64,000 bases of DNA, from positions 62,001 to 126,000 of the forward strand of contig CANNZV010000854.1 in assembly GCA_947561585.1 (NCBI GenBank), written 5' to 3'. The DNA comes from Caprella mutica (lineage: Eukaryota; Arthropoda; Malacostraca; Amphipoda; Caprellidae). Below, piece by piece: positions 10,601 to 22,300 of the stretch. A program made the translations under genes and the position numbers. Numbering within the stretch: the first letter of the stretch is position 1; every line of letters begins with the position of its first letter. The notes beneath the pieces were generated by a model. It saw only the letters and a program-made list of their open reading frames with translations. It had not been told where the DNA came from and searched no databases.

Positions 10601-13600
10601 GCTATGTAATTATAAGGATATACTTTACATAGAATATGGAAATCTATATTCAGTAGCATTATTTATTAATGGAAAATACTTGATGTTGTACAGATACAAC
10701 ATCTACTTCCAATACATTATATCTAGTAGCTACATTTGGTTTTATTACATTTCTTGCTATTTTTATATTTCATTTCTCCTAATGTACTCATACACAATTA
10801 GTTATCATGACTACTGCTGGCTGTTACATAATAATTTTCATAACATTTTTGCTAGCTACATAGCTAATATATATATAATAATTTTCAGACGAGAGTGAGG
10901 CGACAACCTCTTTTCTGATAATGCTTTCAACTTGGGATAAGGATGAACTGGATGAGAAACTATCAAACAGAGTTCAGGTGAGTTATATTAACATTTAGAA
11001 ATGACAATGCATTTTATCTAAGCTATCTGTGATAAATGGTAGAGCTCTGAGTAAGGTTATTCAAAAGTTTTAGATGTTACTTTCAGTTATTGAGGGTAGT
11101 GGTAGGGATGTAATCTTCAACTAAGAGGTCTTCAATCAAATAATTAGCTACTTGCTTTGTGGCAGTAATCACGGAGTAGCTTATTTGCATCCACGAGCAC
11201 TGTCTCGCACTAGTGGTAGCTAAGAGAGTTTATTTATGGAATACCTAAATTCATTCTTTCAGAATAAGTAATTAATAGTGAGCAATAGCTAAGTTTTTAT
11301 CCCATAGTCAATCCGTATCCTATTCCTAATAAAGAAACAGTTGCCAGTTTGTCTTTCTATACTGACTATTTCAATTGTTTTGTTTCAGGTTTCACGGAGA
11401 GCAGTAGCTAAAATAGTGCAGGCCTTTGATCGCCTCCACCAGCGCAACGAGAAGATCACCAGGGCGCTGAGGGGTGAGGGCATCAACAGTGGCTCTCTAG
11501 ACAGCTCAACCCAAGATCAAAACTCTTCTGAACCAATACCTTCTCTTGACGAGAGCATCAAGGCTTTGAACCTTGAACTGCAAATGCAGAATAAGAAATT
11601 CTCTGCTCAGAATCTGGACCTTCACAAGAAGCACCATGTGATGGGTCTCAAGGTGGCGGAACTGGAAGAAAAACTGCAGGTGATGGAGACAGAGAAGGCG
11701 GAAACTCAGAACAAGCTGGATGATGTTGAGTACGAGCTTTCCAAGACGCGTGCTAGATGCGAGAAGCTGGAGGCGCACCTTGCTGACACTTGTCAGAAGC
11801 TGAAAATGATTCAGGTGGAGCCACCACAGCCTGGCAATTCAAAAGACAAACCTGCCAATTCTGGTAAAGTCATGACAACTGCCATTTCCAGCAGGAAGAT
11901 GGAGGACACCGTGTCTGAATTGGAGGAGCTAAGGGAGCAGAACAGCAAGCGTCTGGATGAGCTGGAAAAGAAGACAGCAGAGCATAAAGAAGCTTTGAAA
12001 GAGTTGGAGAAACTGAAAATGGATCTTAGAAACCTTCCAGAAAGTATCATAGTGGAGACAACGGAGTACAAGTGCCTACAGTCTCAGTTCTCTGTGTTGT
12101 ATAATGAATCCATGCAGTTGAAGACTCAGTTGGAAGAGACTAGGCACCAACTACAGACCAGTAAAACTACTCATCTGCGTCAGATAGAGCAAATGGAGAG
12201 TGAAGAACTGCTGTCTCAGAAGAAACTACGTACCGAGGTCATTCAGCTGGAAGATATGCTGGCTCAGTTACGGAAAGAGTACGAGATGCTAAGGATAGAG
12301 TTTGAGCAGAACCTTGCTGCTAATGAACAGACAGGGCCCATCAACAGGGAGATGCGTCACTTGATCACATCGCTGCAAAACCATATATCTCAACTTAAGG
12401 GAGAAATTGCCCGCTACAAGAGGAAATATAAGGAAAGTTCCAGTGAGGTTAGTAGCTAATTCCTTCTACATCATCTAAATTAAAATGAAGCTTAAGTTAT
12501 CTACCATAACTACAATAGTGTGGCATTTTCCAGTTATTTTCCATTTGATGTCTGCAATTTTGACCTTTATTTTTGAAGCAGACGTTAACCTTCAACCTAA
12601 TTAATCAATTAGTCATTCATTCTGATGATTGTAGTTGAAGCTATGTGTTTATTAGTTTAATTTCAATTGCTAATGAGTAATGACTATATCACTATAATAT
12701 ATATATATATTGTAATTAAGATAGTGTGTGTGAATCTTGGTTTACTATTTAGAAGAACTAGGGAAAATATTACTTTTTAAATTATTTATAAATTCAAATG
12801 TTGAAGTATTGAGTCGGTCAGTCAAATTAAATTTAATGACTCTATATATTATTTGGGTGCTATAAGAGAATCGTCGTTTACTAATAAAAGAGGAATGGCT
12901 GAAAATATATAAATTATATTTTTATAAATTCAAATGTTCTGTATTTTCTGCAATGCATTGCCAGGTGTTCAAACTACGCAAGGAGTTGGATGAAGCGCAG
13001 CACCGCCTCATGATGAGACAGAGGAGTGCCAGCACCACTGACAGGCAGGACAGCACTGCCAGTGACAGGGCAGACACCCCTAAGGAGAATATAATGAAGG
13101 AGGAGGGAACGGAGTCCTGTGACTCTAATGGTGCTGGTGAGAAAATGCATATAATTTACGAAGATATCTTTACGCATTTTGCAGTCACTTTCTTTAGTAA
13201 ATGACTGTATTTATGAATTTTTTAGCAATTAGCTATGGTAAGTTATGAATTATCGGTCTGTTCCACATCTTCGGTCTTAAGAAAAACTGTATAGTAATTA
13301 TTATTTATTTTAATTGGTATGTATGATACCTCATGGATACCAATTAAAATTAAATAACAATTATTATATCAATATTTTTCATGACCGAAATTGTGGAAAT
13401 GACTGATAATTCGTAACTTTCGTATTATTATATTTTTGTATTTTACTATTATCATTTTACACTGCATTCACCAACCTAGAAGTTACTTTATATTATAGCT
13501 ACCATGTTTAAGTAGCTATTCGATACCAGAAATAAATTGAGAATTAAAATCTAGTTATCAGCTACTTTTAAATTACCTTTATAATAATAATTGTAATGTT

Positions 13601-16600
13601 CTAATTCTAAAATGAGAACTTTGTTTGAAGTAAATACCACCAATAATTTCTTTGGATATATATATATCTTTTTAGTGCTATGAGAAATAGCTTCATTGAT
13701 AGCTAGCTACCTATTAGAATGGTCAAATTTAAGTTAGTCTATTTTGTTGAAGGTGGAGAAGGTCAAACAGACAAAGAAGGAGCCTCTGGTGAAGCCTCAG
13801 ACATGAAGAAGGAGGAGGAAGGTGGAGAGAAGACAGAGGATGGGAAGGACGTTAAGAAGGAGGTGAAGAAGGAAGTGAAGGCTGCTGAGAATAAAGAGTT
13901 AGCTAAGCAAGCAGCTGCTCAGGCCTTCAAAGAAAACAAAGAAAGCGAAGCTATTAAGAACATGAAAGCTGAACTCAAAAAGGTGACTTACAATCAAAAA
14001 CTATTATTATATAGTTTAGTTTAAATTTATTTAATTTTAGTTCTTTTTCACTAGAAATGTATATTTAGGTTATCTGTTCGATTTTATTTGGTACACTCGT
14101 ACCAAAACTACACGTATAGTAGCTAGATGACATTTATGTATTGAAAGTTCTTAATTCTCAACTAATGACATTATTCCAGGCGATGAACGACTCCCGTGAA
14201 GTGAAGCTGCTGCTAGACATGTACAAAGGGGTGGGTAAGGAGCAGAGGGACAAGGTGCAGCTCATGGCTGCTGAGAGAAAGGCAAGGCAGGAGGTGGAGG
14301 ACCTGAAGAACCAGGTGAAGAAGCTGCAGGAGAGCAAGAGGGAGGAGAGGAAGAAGCTGGCTGATGAGGAGGCAATACGCAAGATAAAGCAACTGGATGA
14401 GAATGTACACGGACTGCAGAGGCAGTGTGCTGTGCAGAAACAGGTTAGACTTACAGGAGAATTATTTTCTTGCTAAATAGTATTCAAAAACAGATTAAAT
14501 AACAGGATTATTTTGTTGCTAAATAGTATTCAAAAACAGGTTAAATAACAGGATTATTTTGTTGCTAAATAGTATTCAAAAACAGGTTAAATAACAGGAT
14601 TATTTTGTTGCTAAATAGTATTCAAAAACAGGTTAAATAACAGGATTATTTTGTTGCTAAATAGTATTCAAAAACAGGTTAAATTACAGGATTATTTTGT
14701 TGCTAAATAGTATTCAAAAACAGGTTAAATAACAGGATTATTTTGTTGCTAAATAGTATTCAAAAACAGGTTAAATAACAGGATTATTTTGTTGCTAAAT
14801 AGTATTTATTGATACAGTGAATGTTGCTGACACCGAGTTTACTTTTTAGTCTTGAATGATATTTCCAACTGAAGGAATGCGATTAAAGAAATTAAATTTC
14901 TGTTTCAGAATGTCTAAATGTTTCTTTTTAGTTTTGAGTAACTGTTTCATCCCGTAGCTAGTAACCATTGTGTGAGTTTTTCTTTTCTTCCTATCGATGT
15001 TAAATGTTTGCTAAGAGAGTACCCTTATTTTGACAGGAAGAAGAGACTCTTCTGAACGAAATGGAGGTGACAGGTCAAGCTTTCGAGGACATGCAGGAGC
15101 AGAACATCCGCCTCATTCAGCAGTTACGGGAGAAAGATGACGCCAATTTCAAGCTCATGTCAGAGCGCATCAAGTCAAATCAGATCAACAAGCTGGCCAA
15201 TGAGGAAAGGGATAATCTGGGGGAGCAGGTGTCAACCCTAGCCACGCAGGTGTCTGCTCAGAATCAGGTGGTTAGGAAGCTGGAGGAGAAGGAGCGCATC
15301 TTGCAGAATAGTCTCAGTACGCTAGAAAAAGAACTCAACTTACGTCAACAGGCTCTGGAAATGCATAAGAGGTTCGTTCAGAAAACAGACCTATAAAACA
15401 GGAAACTAAACGCCATCAATATAAAACTAGGTAGCTAGGAAGTTCATGTTATTTTATTATTATTTCATATAACTATCACCATTGTGGTAAATACACATAT
15501 TTTAATATATTGTAATGCTATGGTCATAGTTCCCAAAGCTTATGTACATTCCTCTAGTAAATGGGTTTTCGTGTGTTTGTAGGAAGGCAATTGAATCTGC
15601 TCAGTCTGCAGCAGATTTGAAACTGCATCTTGAGAAGTACCATGCGCAGATGAAGGAGGCACAGCAGGTGGTGGCAGAGAAAACCATGGCACTGGAACAG
15701 GAGAGCTTCAAGTACAGGAGAATTCAGGTATTAGATGAATTAAATAGGAAAGAAATTGTCCTTCCTGGAATAGGACGCCAGTTATGTTAGGTTAGAGTGT
15801 TATTATTAAAGGCCTTGTTACACGGTGCGAGTTACTGTCGTGACAGTAGACAGCAGTTGTCTCACTGTACTCGCATGCCAGTAGCTCAATGTTCATAGCA
15901 TTGAATTTCCATGACAGTTACTCGACTGATGCGGTCACACTGTGCGAGTAGCTGCACTACAGTCACTGGCTAGGCCAACTCGCACGTTCACTCGCACCAT
16001 GTAACAAGGCCTTTGGGTAAAGTTTTGTTTTCAATGTCGTCAAACGTACATTATCCATTTTGATTGATAATTTTTACCCTAGAATTCAGGTACAATTTGC
16101 AGCTACAGTCTTGAACATACTAATGTAGCTTTACGTAATCTTAGTAAATTATATGTAGCCTCGTCGTGTTATTTAATTTATTTACTTAATATAAAATTAT
16201 TAGCAATGAGAACCAGAACCCATTTTGTAAATTGTTAATATTTAACACTTTAATGCTTTTTTTATCCTTTTTGCTTCTATCAAATGTTATCAAAGTTAGG
16301 TCTTGAAAAAACAATGTAACAATAGCTACTGCAGAAGAAGATTTTAATGATTAAATGTGATTGGACCTGTATTGAAAGTGAAAAGAACCATCAATCTTTT
16401 GTAAAAAAAAAAACATTGTAGGGTTAATTAATCAACGACTTGATTAGATAATTATATTATTTTAAATTAGATATACATTTTTTTTTACAGGAGGAGGCAA
16501 TTTGCATGCGGCGTAAAGTGGAGAGGGCCAAGAAGTTTGAGATGGCTGACAGAGCTGACGAAGTACTCCTGGAGGAGTTGAGGGAGTACAAGGAGAGTCT

Positions 16601-17102
16601 AACCTGCCCCTCCTGCAAGGTGAGAATTCATCTTTGGAACATAGGAATCTTTTATTCTTTGGTGATGAGAAAATCATAAGTATTTTCTGCTTTTATCTTT
16701 ATTATAATAGTAGCTAAATATATAGTTTCATCAAAGTTACAAAAGAAAAAACAATCAAACTAATATCAAAATGCACATCTATAAAAATCAAGGTCAACAT
16801 CTATCTTCATTAATTATTTTTTAATATGAATAGAGTCTATATTTCTAATGATGGGGTATATATTTATTCTATTGATAGTGTTGTGATATCATTACCAATT
16901 GTCATTCATTTAAACTATTTAAATTGATACAAACCTATTCTCCCTTGATCAGGTGAAGCGCAAAGATGCCGTGCTGGTGAAGTGTTTCCACGTGTTCTGT
17001 TACGACTGTTTGCGTACACGCTACGAAACTCGACAGCGTAAATGTCCCAAATGTAATGCAGCATTCGGTGCCAATGATTACCACAGACTCTATCTCAGTT
17101 AA
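7638..17102 (+). CDS. Bre1: E3 ubiquitin-protein ligase Bre1 (RNF20/RNF40 orthologue), 12 coding exons
   Basis: This is the nuclear RING E3 that, with Rad6-type E2 enzymes, monoubiquitinates histone H2B during transcription. Exons are 7638-7790, 7917-8020, 10444-10526, 10889-10977, 11389-12447, 12965-13136, 13753-13982, 14180-14443, 15037-15371, 15583-15727, 16491-16619 and 16953-17102. All introns are GT-AG, all phases join, and the product is 970 residues (human RNF20 is about the same). The N-terminus ([20 protein letters not shown], then [18 protein letters not shown] near 86-103) follows the family pattern. Residues 144-496 come from one large exon and are almost continuous coiled coil. 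Residues 554-600 are Lys/Glu-rich and weakly conserved in such proteins. The RING is C917-x2-C920-x11-C932-x-H934-x2-C937-x2-C940-x11-C952-x2-C955, and the protein ends DYHRLYLS. All eight zinc ligands are present. The donors of exons 2 and 8 sit at the head of tandem arrays. Confidence 0.95.
8001..8474 (+). repeat. 37-bp minisatellite amplifying the Bre1 exon 2 donor (13 donor copies)
   Basis: The array starts inside exon 2. The first unit contains the last 20 coding bases (GTACTTACAGTCATTAATAG) and the genuine donor GTGAGTTG at 8021. The same donor recurs every 37 bp at 8058, 8095, 8132 and so on to 8465, giving 13 copies. Units are nearly identical; variation is mainly TTGTT/TTGTC and the final CATCAATAG. 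Each unit also carries a CTCACAG that could serve as an acceptor, so every unit resembles a 10-base micro-exon with splice sites. Reading past the first donor gives AGG-TGA, an immediate stop. Confidence 0.9.
8475..9249. other. Bre1 intron 2, AT-rich, nothing recognised
   Basis: This is AT-rich intronic sequence with short ATAT runs. I see no element ends, exon or RNA gene. Confidence 0.4.
9250..10060 (-). pseudogene. Antisense coiled-coil coding remnant, unidentified
   Basis: The minus strand of Bre1 intron 2 has coding-like stretches in several frames. One reads [15 protein letters not shown], then a stop, then 9781-9575 ([19 protein letters not shown] and a Glu/Lys-rich helix ending [12 protein letters not shown]). 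After a frame change come [20 protein letters not shown] and [10 protein letters not shown] near 9390-9245. The amphipathic, charged helices suggest the C-terminal part of a coiled-coil protein, perhaps from a transposon of the Myb/SANT type, but I do not recognise the family. Frameshifts and a stop make it a likely pseudogene; an unspliced nested gene is less likely. Confidence 0.3.
13237..13420. mobile_element. Palindromic MITE, GAATTATCGGTC family, copy 1
   Basis: In Bre1 intron 6. It begins GGTAAGTTATGAATTATCGG and ends GATAATTCGTAACTTTCG. The inner flanks CACATCTTCGGTC and GACCGAAATTGTGG also pair. The centre is AT-rich and contains a further small palindrome (TTAATTGGTATG... and its inverse). 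Ends are more diverged than in other copies, so this is an older insertion. Confidence 0.75.
14433..14808 (+). repeat. 46-bp minisatellite seeded at the Bre1 exon 8 donor
   Basis: About eight units. The TGCTAAATAGTATT landmark recurs every 46 bp at 14471, 14517, 14563, 14609, 14655, 14701, 14747 and 14793. The exon 8 end and its donor (CAGAAACAG then GTTAGACTTACAGGA) align with the repeated CAAAAACAG then GTTAAATAACAGGA, so the genuine donor lies in the first, most diverged unit. Read-through of the first donor meets TAA after 11 codons. Confidence 0.85.
15808..16014. mobile_element. MITE with AAAGGCCTTGTTACA ends
   Basis: In Bre1 intron 10. The left end AAAGGCCTTGTTACACGGTG and right end CACCATGTAACAAGGCCTTT are inverted repeats with one difference, and the pairing extends to CGAG/CTCG. 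It is 207 bp long with no coding frame. Terminal repeats of this form are common in short insect DNA transposons; the superfamily is not settled because no clear target-site duplication is seen. Confidence 0.8.
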
Positions 17103-17150
17103 TTCATAGGAAATACTCTCTCTGAGAGAATTGATAGTCTCTGAACCTGC

Positions 17151-17240
17151 TAGGGTAAGTTCCGAATTATCGGTCAGTTCAACATTTTCTTAACGTGTCC
17201 GAAAATGTGGAACTGACCGATAATTCGGAACTTACCCTAG
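17151..17240. mobile_element. Minimal palindromic MITE in the Bre1 3' UTR, copy 2
   Basis: It runs from TAGGGTAAGTTCCGAATTATC to its complement GATAATTCGGAACTTACCCTA (each arm about 40 bases), with a short loop around TCTTAACGTG. It is the shortest copy of the family, lacking the AT-rich centre of its relatives. It lies 48 bases after the Bre1 stop, so the transcript should fold into one long stem. Confidence 0.8.
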
Positions 17241-18082
17241 AGCTAGTTTGTCGACTTTCACCCCTGCCTCAATATACTGCTCTGATTATTAAATAATATC
17301 CATTACTGGGCATCAGTTGGGCGAAGTATTGCTAGATTTAAGTAGCTACATCTTTTAATTACTGAAGTCGATAATCTAGCTCTTTTGAAATGGTAGGACT
17401 TGATATCTTTGTCTGTGAGCGGTGAAATTGAATGGTTTATCATTATTGAATTGTATATAGAAAGTTCTTTTAAGTTGTAAATTAAATTCGTCATAGGTCA
17501 GGTTATCAATCTGTATAATTTGACTAATTCTTGATGTAGTTCGCTCATTTCCCAATAGGAAATTTACTGTCGATTGCTGTTGTGTCTTTTATTCCAGTCT
17601 GTGAATGATGGGAATTATTAAATTTACTGTATTATTGTTACCGTTTTTCTGCCATTGTATGGTAATGTTTAAATCTGACAAAAAATACTTCTGTTTCCTA
17701 TTAAATTTTTTCCCAAAACAAATAATTTAGCAGTCAATAAGACAATTTTCCATCATTTATTAACTAGACTGTTCAGAAATGCCTTGGTATTTCATACTGT
17801 AACTAGTTTGGTATTTTTTTTCGCAGAGTTCTGTGATTATATCTAAAGAGATTATATATTTTTCCATTTGTTTTTCCCTTTACTTTACAAACTTAAAGTC
17901 TCCATTCACTCTAAAGTGATCTCCCACCGCAATCAATAACTTTCTCACAGTTCTATTTCCAAAACCAATTATATTAAGGATGAACATCTACTGTAATATA
18001 AAGGTCATTTGTATACCTAAATATCGCTTTTTATTTCCCCATATTCTTTAGAAAATTCTCGTCTTTAATAGCTTTCCGTTGG

Positions 18083-18200
18083 TATTCTTGAGCATTGTCA
18101 CAGACTGGTGGTTGGTGACTTTGTTCATGGAGCCCCTTTTCTTTCTGACTGCTTCTGCCAGTCCCTTGTATTTAATTTCCTTTGACGACAGCGATACGGC
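18083..18200. repeat. SINE-like dispersed repeat, 3' portion
   Basis: It shares GAGCAYTGTCACAGA, GGTGGTTGGTGACT, TTTCTGACTGCTTCT and AGTCCCTTGTATTTAATTTC with the fuller copy at 43982-44180 and the diverged copy at 28477-28690. It has no coding frame. The class is unproven: no tRNA-like A/B boxes were recognised. Confidence 0.5.
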
Positions 18201-18240
18201 CTTCGGTTTGAAAACAAACTTTTCGGTTGTGTAATAACGT

Positions 18241-18246
18241 AATAAA
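18241..18246 (+). terminator. Candidate poly(A) signal for Bre1
   Basis: This is the first AATAAA after the Bre1 stop, inside AATAAATAAATACAG. Earlier weaker ATTAAA hexamers (near 17481) are alternatives. In AT-rich sequence such hexamers occur by chance. Confidence 0.2.
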
Positions 18247-19347
18247 TAAATACAGAATCTTCCAGTTCCTCAATGAAGAAATCTGAATACTATTGAAAGA
18301 TAAATAAAACTAACAAATCTATATATACTTAAATTATCACCATATTCTTTTTCTGATGTCCTTTTCCTCTAAAAAAATAACTACCAATATTATTAAAGAT
18401 ATTTCCTTTTTTTTGTGTTGTTGATTTTACAAAATAAATCAAATTGCGACTCCTAACTATTTACCGTACTAAAGATGTCACTTGAATTAAAAGAAAGAAT
18501 ACGTACACTATTTCGCGAGTTATCTAAAAATATGATTATTATAAATTGAAATGGATGTAGCTTCCATAACTGAAATAAATTGTTTCTACTACCTATTTAT
18601 GTTTGTTAACTGACAATGAATATACCTAGGGGTAAAAATTAAATTTAATCTTTATATTTTCTTTAAAAATGACTATTTGCTATGAGTTTGTCTTAAAAAA
18701 TTAATTAAAAACACAAAAAAATAACGTGATAAGGAAGGAGCAAGAATTTGTAGGAGTAATTTTTAATCATCGAAGTAACCCCTGAAGTCAATTTTCTATT
18801 ATTTTTAAAGGGAGGGGCACAGTGGGTACAAATATCGTGTTTTGATACATATGTATATTTCTCTATGAAGTTATGACGCACACTATAAAAAGTGTTATTA
18901 TTATATGAATTTTGGCAAGAGTAAATGATTCCAAGTGGCCAAATGTTTATTTCATTATTGAATTGATCAACGTTGAGTCAAAATAAAATTAGATGGCGCT
19001 GCTGCCGAAAGTATTTAGCAAACTACGCAAAATAATCCCTTCATTGATTATTGTCAGCAGAAATACCTATTAATTTTTACCAAATGTTATGTAACATAAT
19101 GAACAATTTAGTTGTCAAGATACCATTTATAAAACAGAATTTAAATTCGGAGAACCCCAAAAAGTCCATGTAAACTAGTTTCTTGAGTCACCGCTGCACA
19201 CATTTTCTTGCAATTCTTTAGTTCACTTGATGGCGTCTCAGTGTGTGGATGTGTGAGTGCCAGTAGCTAATACATAGTTTGTGTTTGTTTACCTCCATTT
19301 ATCGAAAATATCTGCCCTATAGTGCCACCTGAAATATTTTCATCACC
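18247..19347 (+). promoter_or_regulatory. Intergenic region and probable promoter/5' UTR of the F-BAR gene
   Basis: No gene is visible. TAGATGGCGCTGCTGCCG at 18990 contains AGATGGC, which fits the AGRKGGC core reported for CTCF-type insulator sites, and lies about 350 bp before the start codon. Base composition becomes less AT-rich from about 19180, which suits a transcription start and leader. No TATA box is clear. Confidence 0.3.
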
Positions 19348-22300
19348 ATGAGGAGTTGGGGAGAAGAGTTATGGGTAAGTAGTAATTTTGTTAATGATTA
19401 TGTAGTTTGTATCTTGTTCCAATTTTATCAATGAGTCAGAATTTCGTCATTTCTTAACGTTGTAAAAAGACGAAAGCATGACTCAAATTTAGGCTAGGTA
19501 AGTTTCTCACCCTGTCTTAGGCTGTCTAGTGTCTACCTACACTACTTACTAGTTAGGTACTACTCTTTTCCAAGTTTGTAGGGTTATAAATAATTGTATT
19601 TTGTTGTTCTAAATACTGATTTTGCTATTAGTTTATTCAAACTAGGTTTTAACTTTTATTAACTATTAAATAATATTTAGCACATCAATTAGTAATTTAG
19701 CCAGTCTGCAGAAACTGGTAAAGTGTTCCGTCTGTAGAGTTCTCTTATTCCGTTTGCCAGTCTGGAAAAATAGGTGCTTTCTGATGAACTAATTACTCTG
19801 TGGAATTTTACAGACTTCAAAAATTAATGGTAAATTGCTAAAAATTGTATAATCTGCAGCATTTAGCATATAGAGTTCATCTGTTAGCCTAAGCAGTTTT
19901 CCAGACTGGTCCGTTTGTAGAAAATTTAATGTAAATGCCTGTCTGCAGAATATGTGAGATATTTGGGATATTCTCTCCGAACAATTTTGAATTAATCCCT
20001 ATATTTACATTGATTTTGCTACGAACAGAATAAGAGATCTCTACGAACACTTTACCAGTTTCTGCAAACTGGTGTAAATGTAGGGATTAATTCAGAAGTG
20101 TTCATAGCAAAATTAATGTAGGGTCACTCAGGTAAATTGTGCCCCTTTAATTTTCATTTGTGGCCCTCTCAAGAGTGTTTCAAAAACATTTGAACTAAAA
20201 TTACAGCTATCAAATTAGGCACAGTGCATTCTCTAATTAAGACTAATTTATTACTTAATGTTTATAACAAGTGTTTTGAAGCTATGGCATTTCTGTTGTC
20301 AGAGGCAGCAGTTAGTTAGTGGGCCGCAATTTACCTGCTTGACCCTACCTAAGGCTAAATATAGCTATAGAAATTAACTAATTCAAAACTGTTCGGAGAG
20401 AATATCCCAAATATCTCTCATATTTTGCAGACTGCCGACTGGTAATTTACTAATTTTGAAGGTACGGTACCTATCACTTATCAGATTCAGATATTACCTA
20501 AATAGATGCTAATTGCTAGAGAAGTAGAATTTAGGAATTCTTACTGACTATTGACTAGTGTACTTACCTGTTATGAATAACGAGTGAATATCCCAAATAT
20601 CCACACTTTGATTCGTGCCCTCAGATTTGATTGAAGTTATTATTTGAAAAAGGACAATAGTATTATAATTGTATCATAACATGACTGATAAGTGATAGAG
20701 TATATAAATTTTATGACAGATGTTGCATATAGCCAGTCTGCAGAAACTGGTAAAGTATACCTAGAGATCTCTTATTCTGTTCGTAGCAAAATTAATGTAA
20801 ATATAGGGATTAATTCAGAGGTGTTCGCATCATTATTAAAGTAAATGTAGATATCTATTCAAAATTGTCCAGAAAGAATATCCCAAATATCTCCCATTAG
20901 TCCCATACTGTGCAGACTGGTATATAGTCCTTTTATAAACTTTCACTGTAGATTTTAAATAATTTCTAATTCAGTTATAGTAATAATCATTTATTCCACT
21001 CATTGGTATTCATGCTACCACCTGTTAACATATTTAATAATTTAGCCAAACCTATCTATCTATACTAATAATTTCCTTAGTGTGTTTATTTATTTATTTG
21101 GTGTCCGCTTTTACATGACAGATATTAAACATGAAGAATGTAACTATGATACGCACGGGAATATATTGATATGATATATAAATTCCCCTGTTATTATTCA
21201 ATTTTTAAATGTATTTATCTATAAAATAAATTAGACTATGCAGGAAATTTAATTTAAATTGAATTCATTATAAGTAACCTAATAACGGGTAATAAATTGG
21301 TATTGGTGATGACCCTTTATTTTTAACGTGAAAGTACACTAGTTTCTGAATATTACTCAAAGCGTGACAGACCACAGACAGACAAATATATATAAGGAAA
21401 CTATTTATTTATGGGGGTGATGACATGATTTGAACTCAGACTGCAAAAGATGCATGAAGTTGTGAAGTTTATCTGGGCCCCGGCAACTATTAAGGCCTTG
21501 ATATTAGTCTCCTTTATTATTTGGCAACAATTTTCCAATTAATTTTTATGTTTACAAGTGAATATTGGAGAGTATTTTGAGATTTTAACAATTGAATTTT
21601 GGAGATAAATTTGAAAATCTTTTGATAGAAATTACCCCACAAATGAAATATCTGGATACTGATTGTGCATGCTTTGCAGACTGGATTTGAACTTTATGAC
21701 TAATATGAGAGGGACTCCAGGCTGCAGTCAAATTTGTGCTTCTGACTTCTAAGCAATATTTTTCTGTTAGTTTAAGCCGTTACCCCATTACCGTTAAGGT
21801 ATTGACGATACATTGGCATCTTAATTTCCCAGAGTGCAAGCATTTGATGAATATTATTCTTTCTTGTATTCAGCTCAGGCTGTTCAGCAATTGCAAAAAA
21901 TAACTGTCCAAAGTTACCATTAAATTGGCAAGTTTGGAACTTTGGACTGGCTTTATCCCTTGGACCACCGTGACACCGTCTGGACCGGGTATAAAAGAAC
22001 ACTATAAATTCAATAGGTATGATTAAAATTCAACGGTGGAGATTTCGATAGAGTAATTTCAAGAAATAGTTTTACATAAGGTATGATAGTATTGTATGCT
22101 TCTTGATAAATTTCATGAAAAAAAGCTTATAAATATTGAAATAGGAATCCTCATATTATGTACCATTTTTGCAAGTTTTTTTTTAAATTCTGAGCCAAGC
22201 CAATTTTGGATCATTTGTGAAGAATTCAAACCAAAATTAACATGTGAACATAGAATATATTCAAAATTTTAAGCCAATTACCTATATCTGAGTTTCGACC

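Larger units (their letters stand above)
17103..18240 (+). other. Probable Bre1 3' UTR and downstream flank
   Basis: This follows the TAA stop. It holds the 90-bp palindrome at 17151-17240 and then AT-rich sequence. ATTAAA occurs near 17481, and the first AATAAA seen is at 18241. Part of a SINE-like repeat lies at 18083-18200. No additional exon is apparent. Confidence 0.4.
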
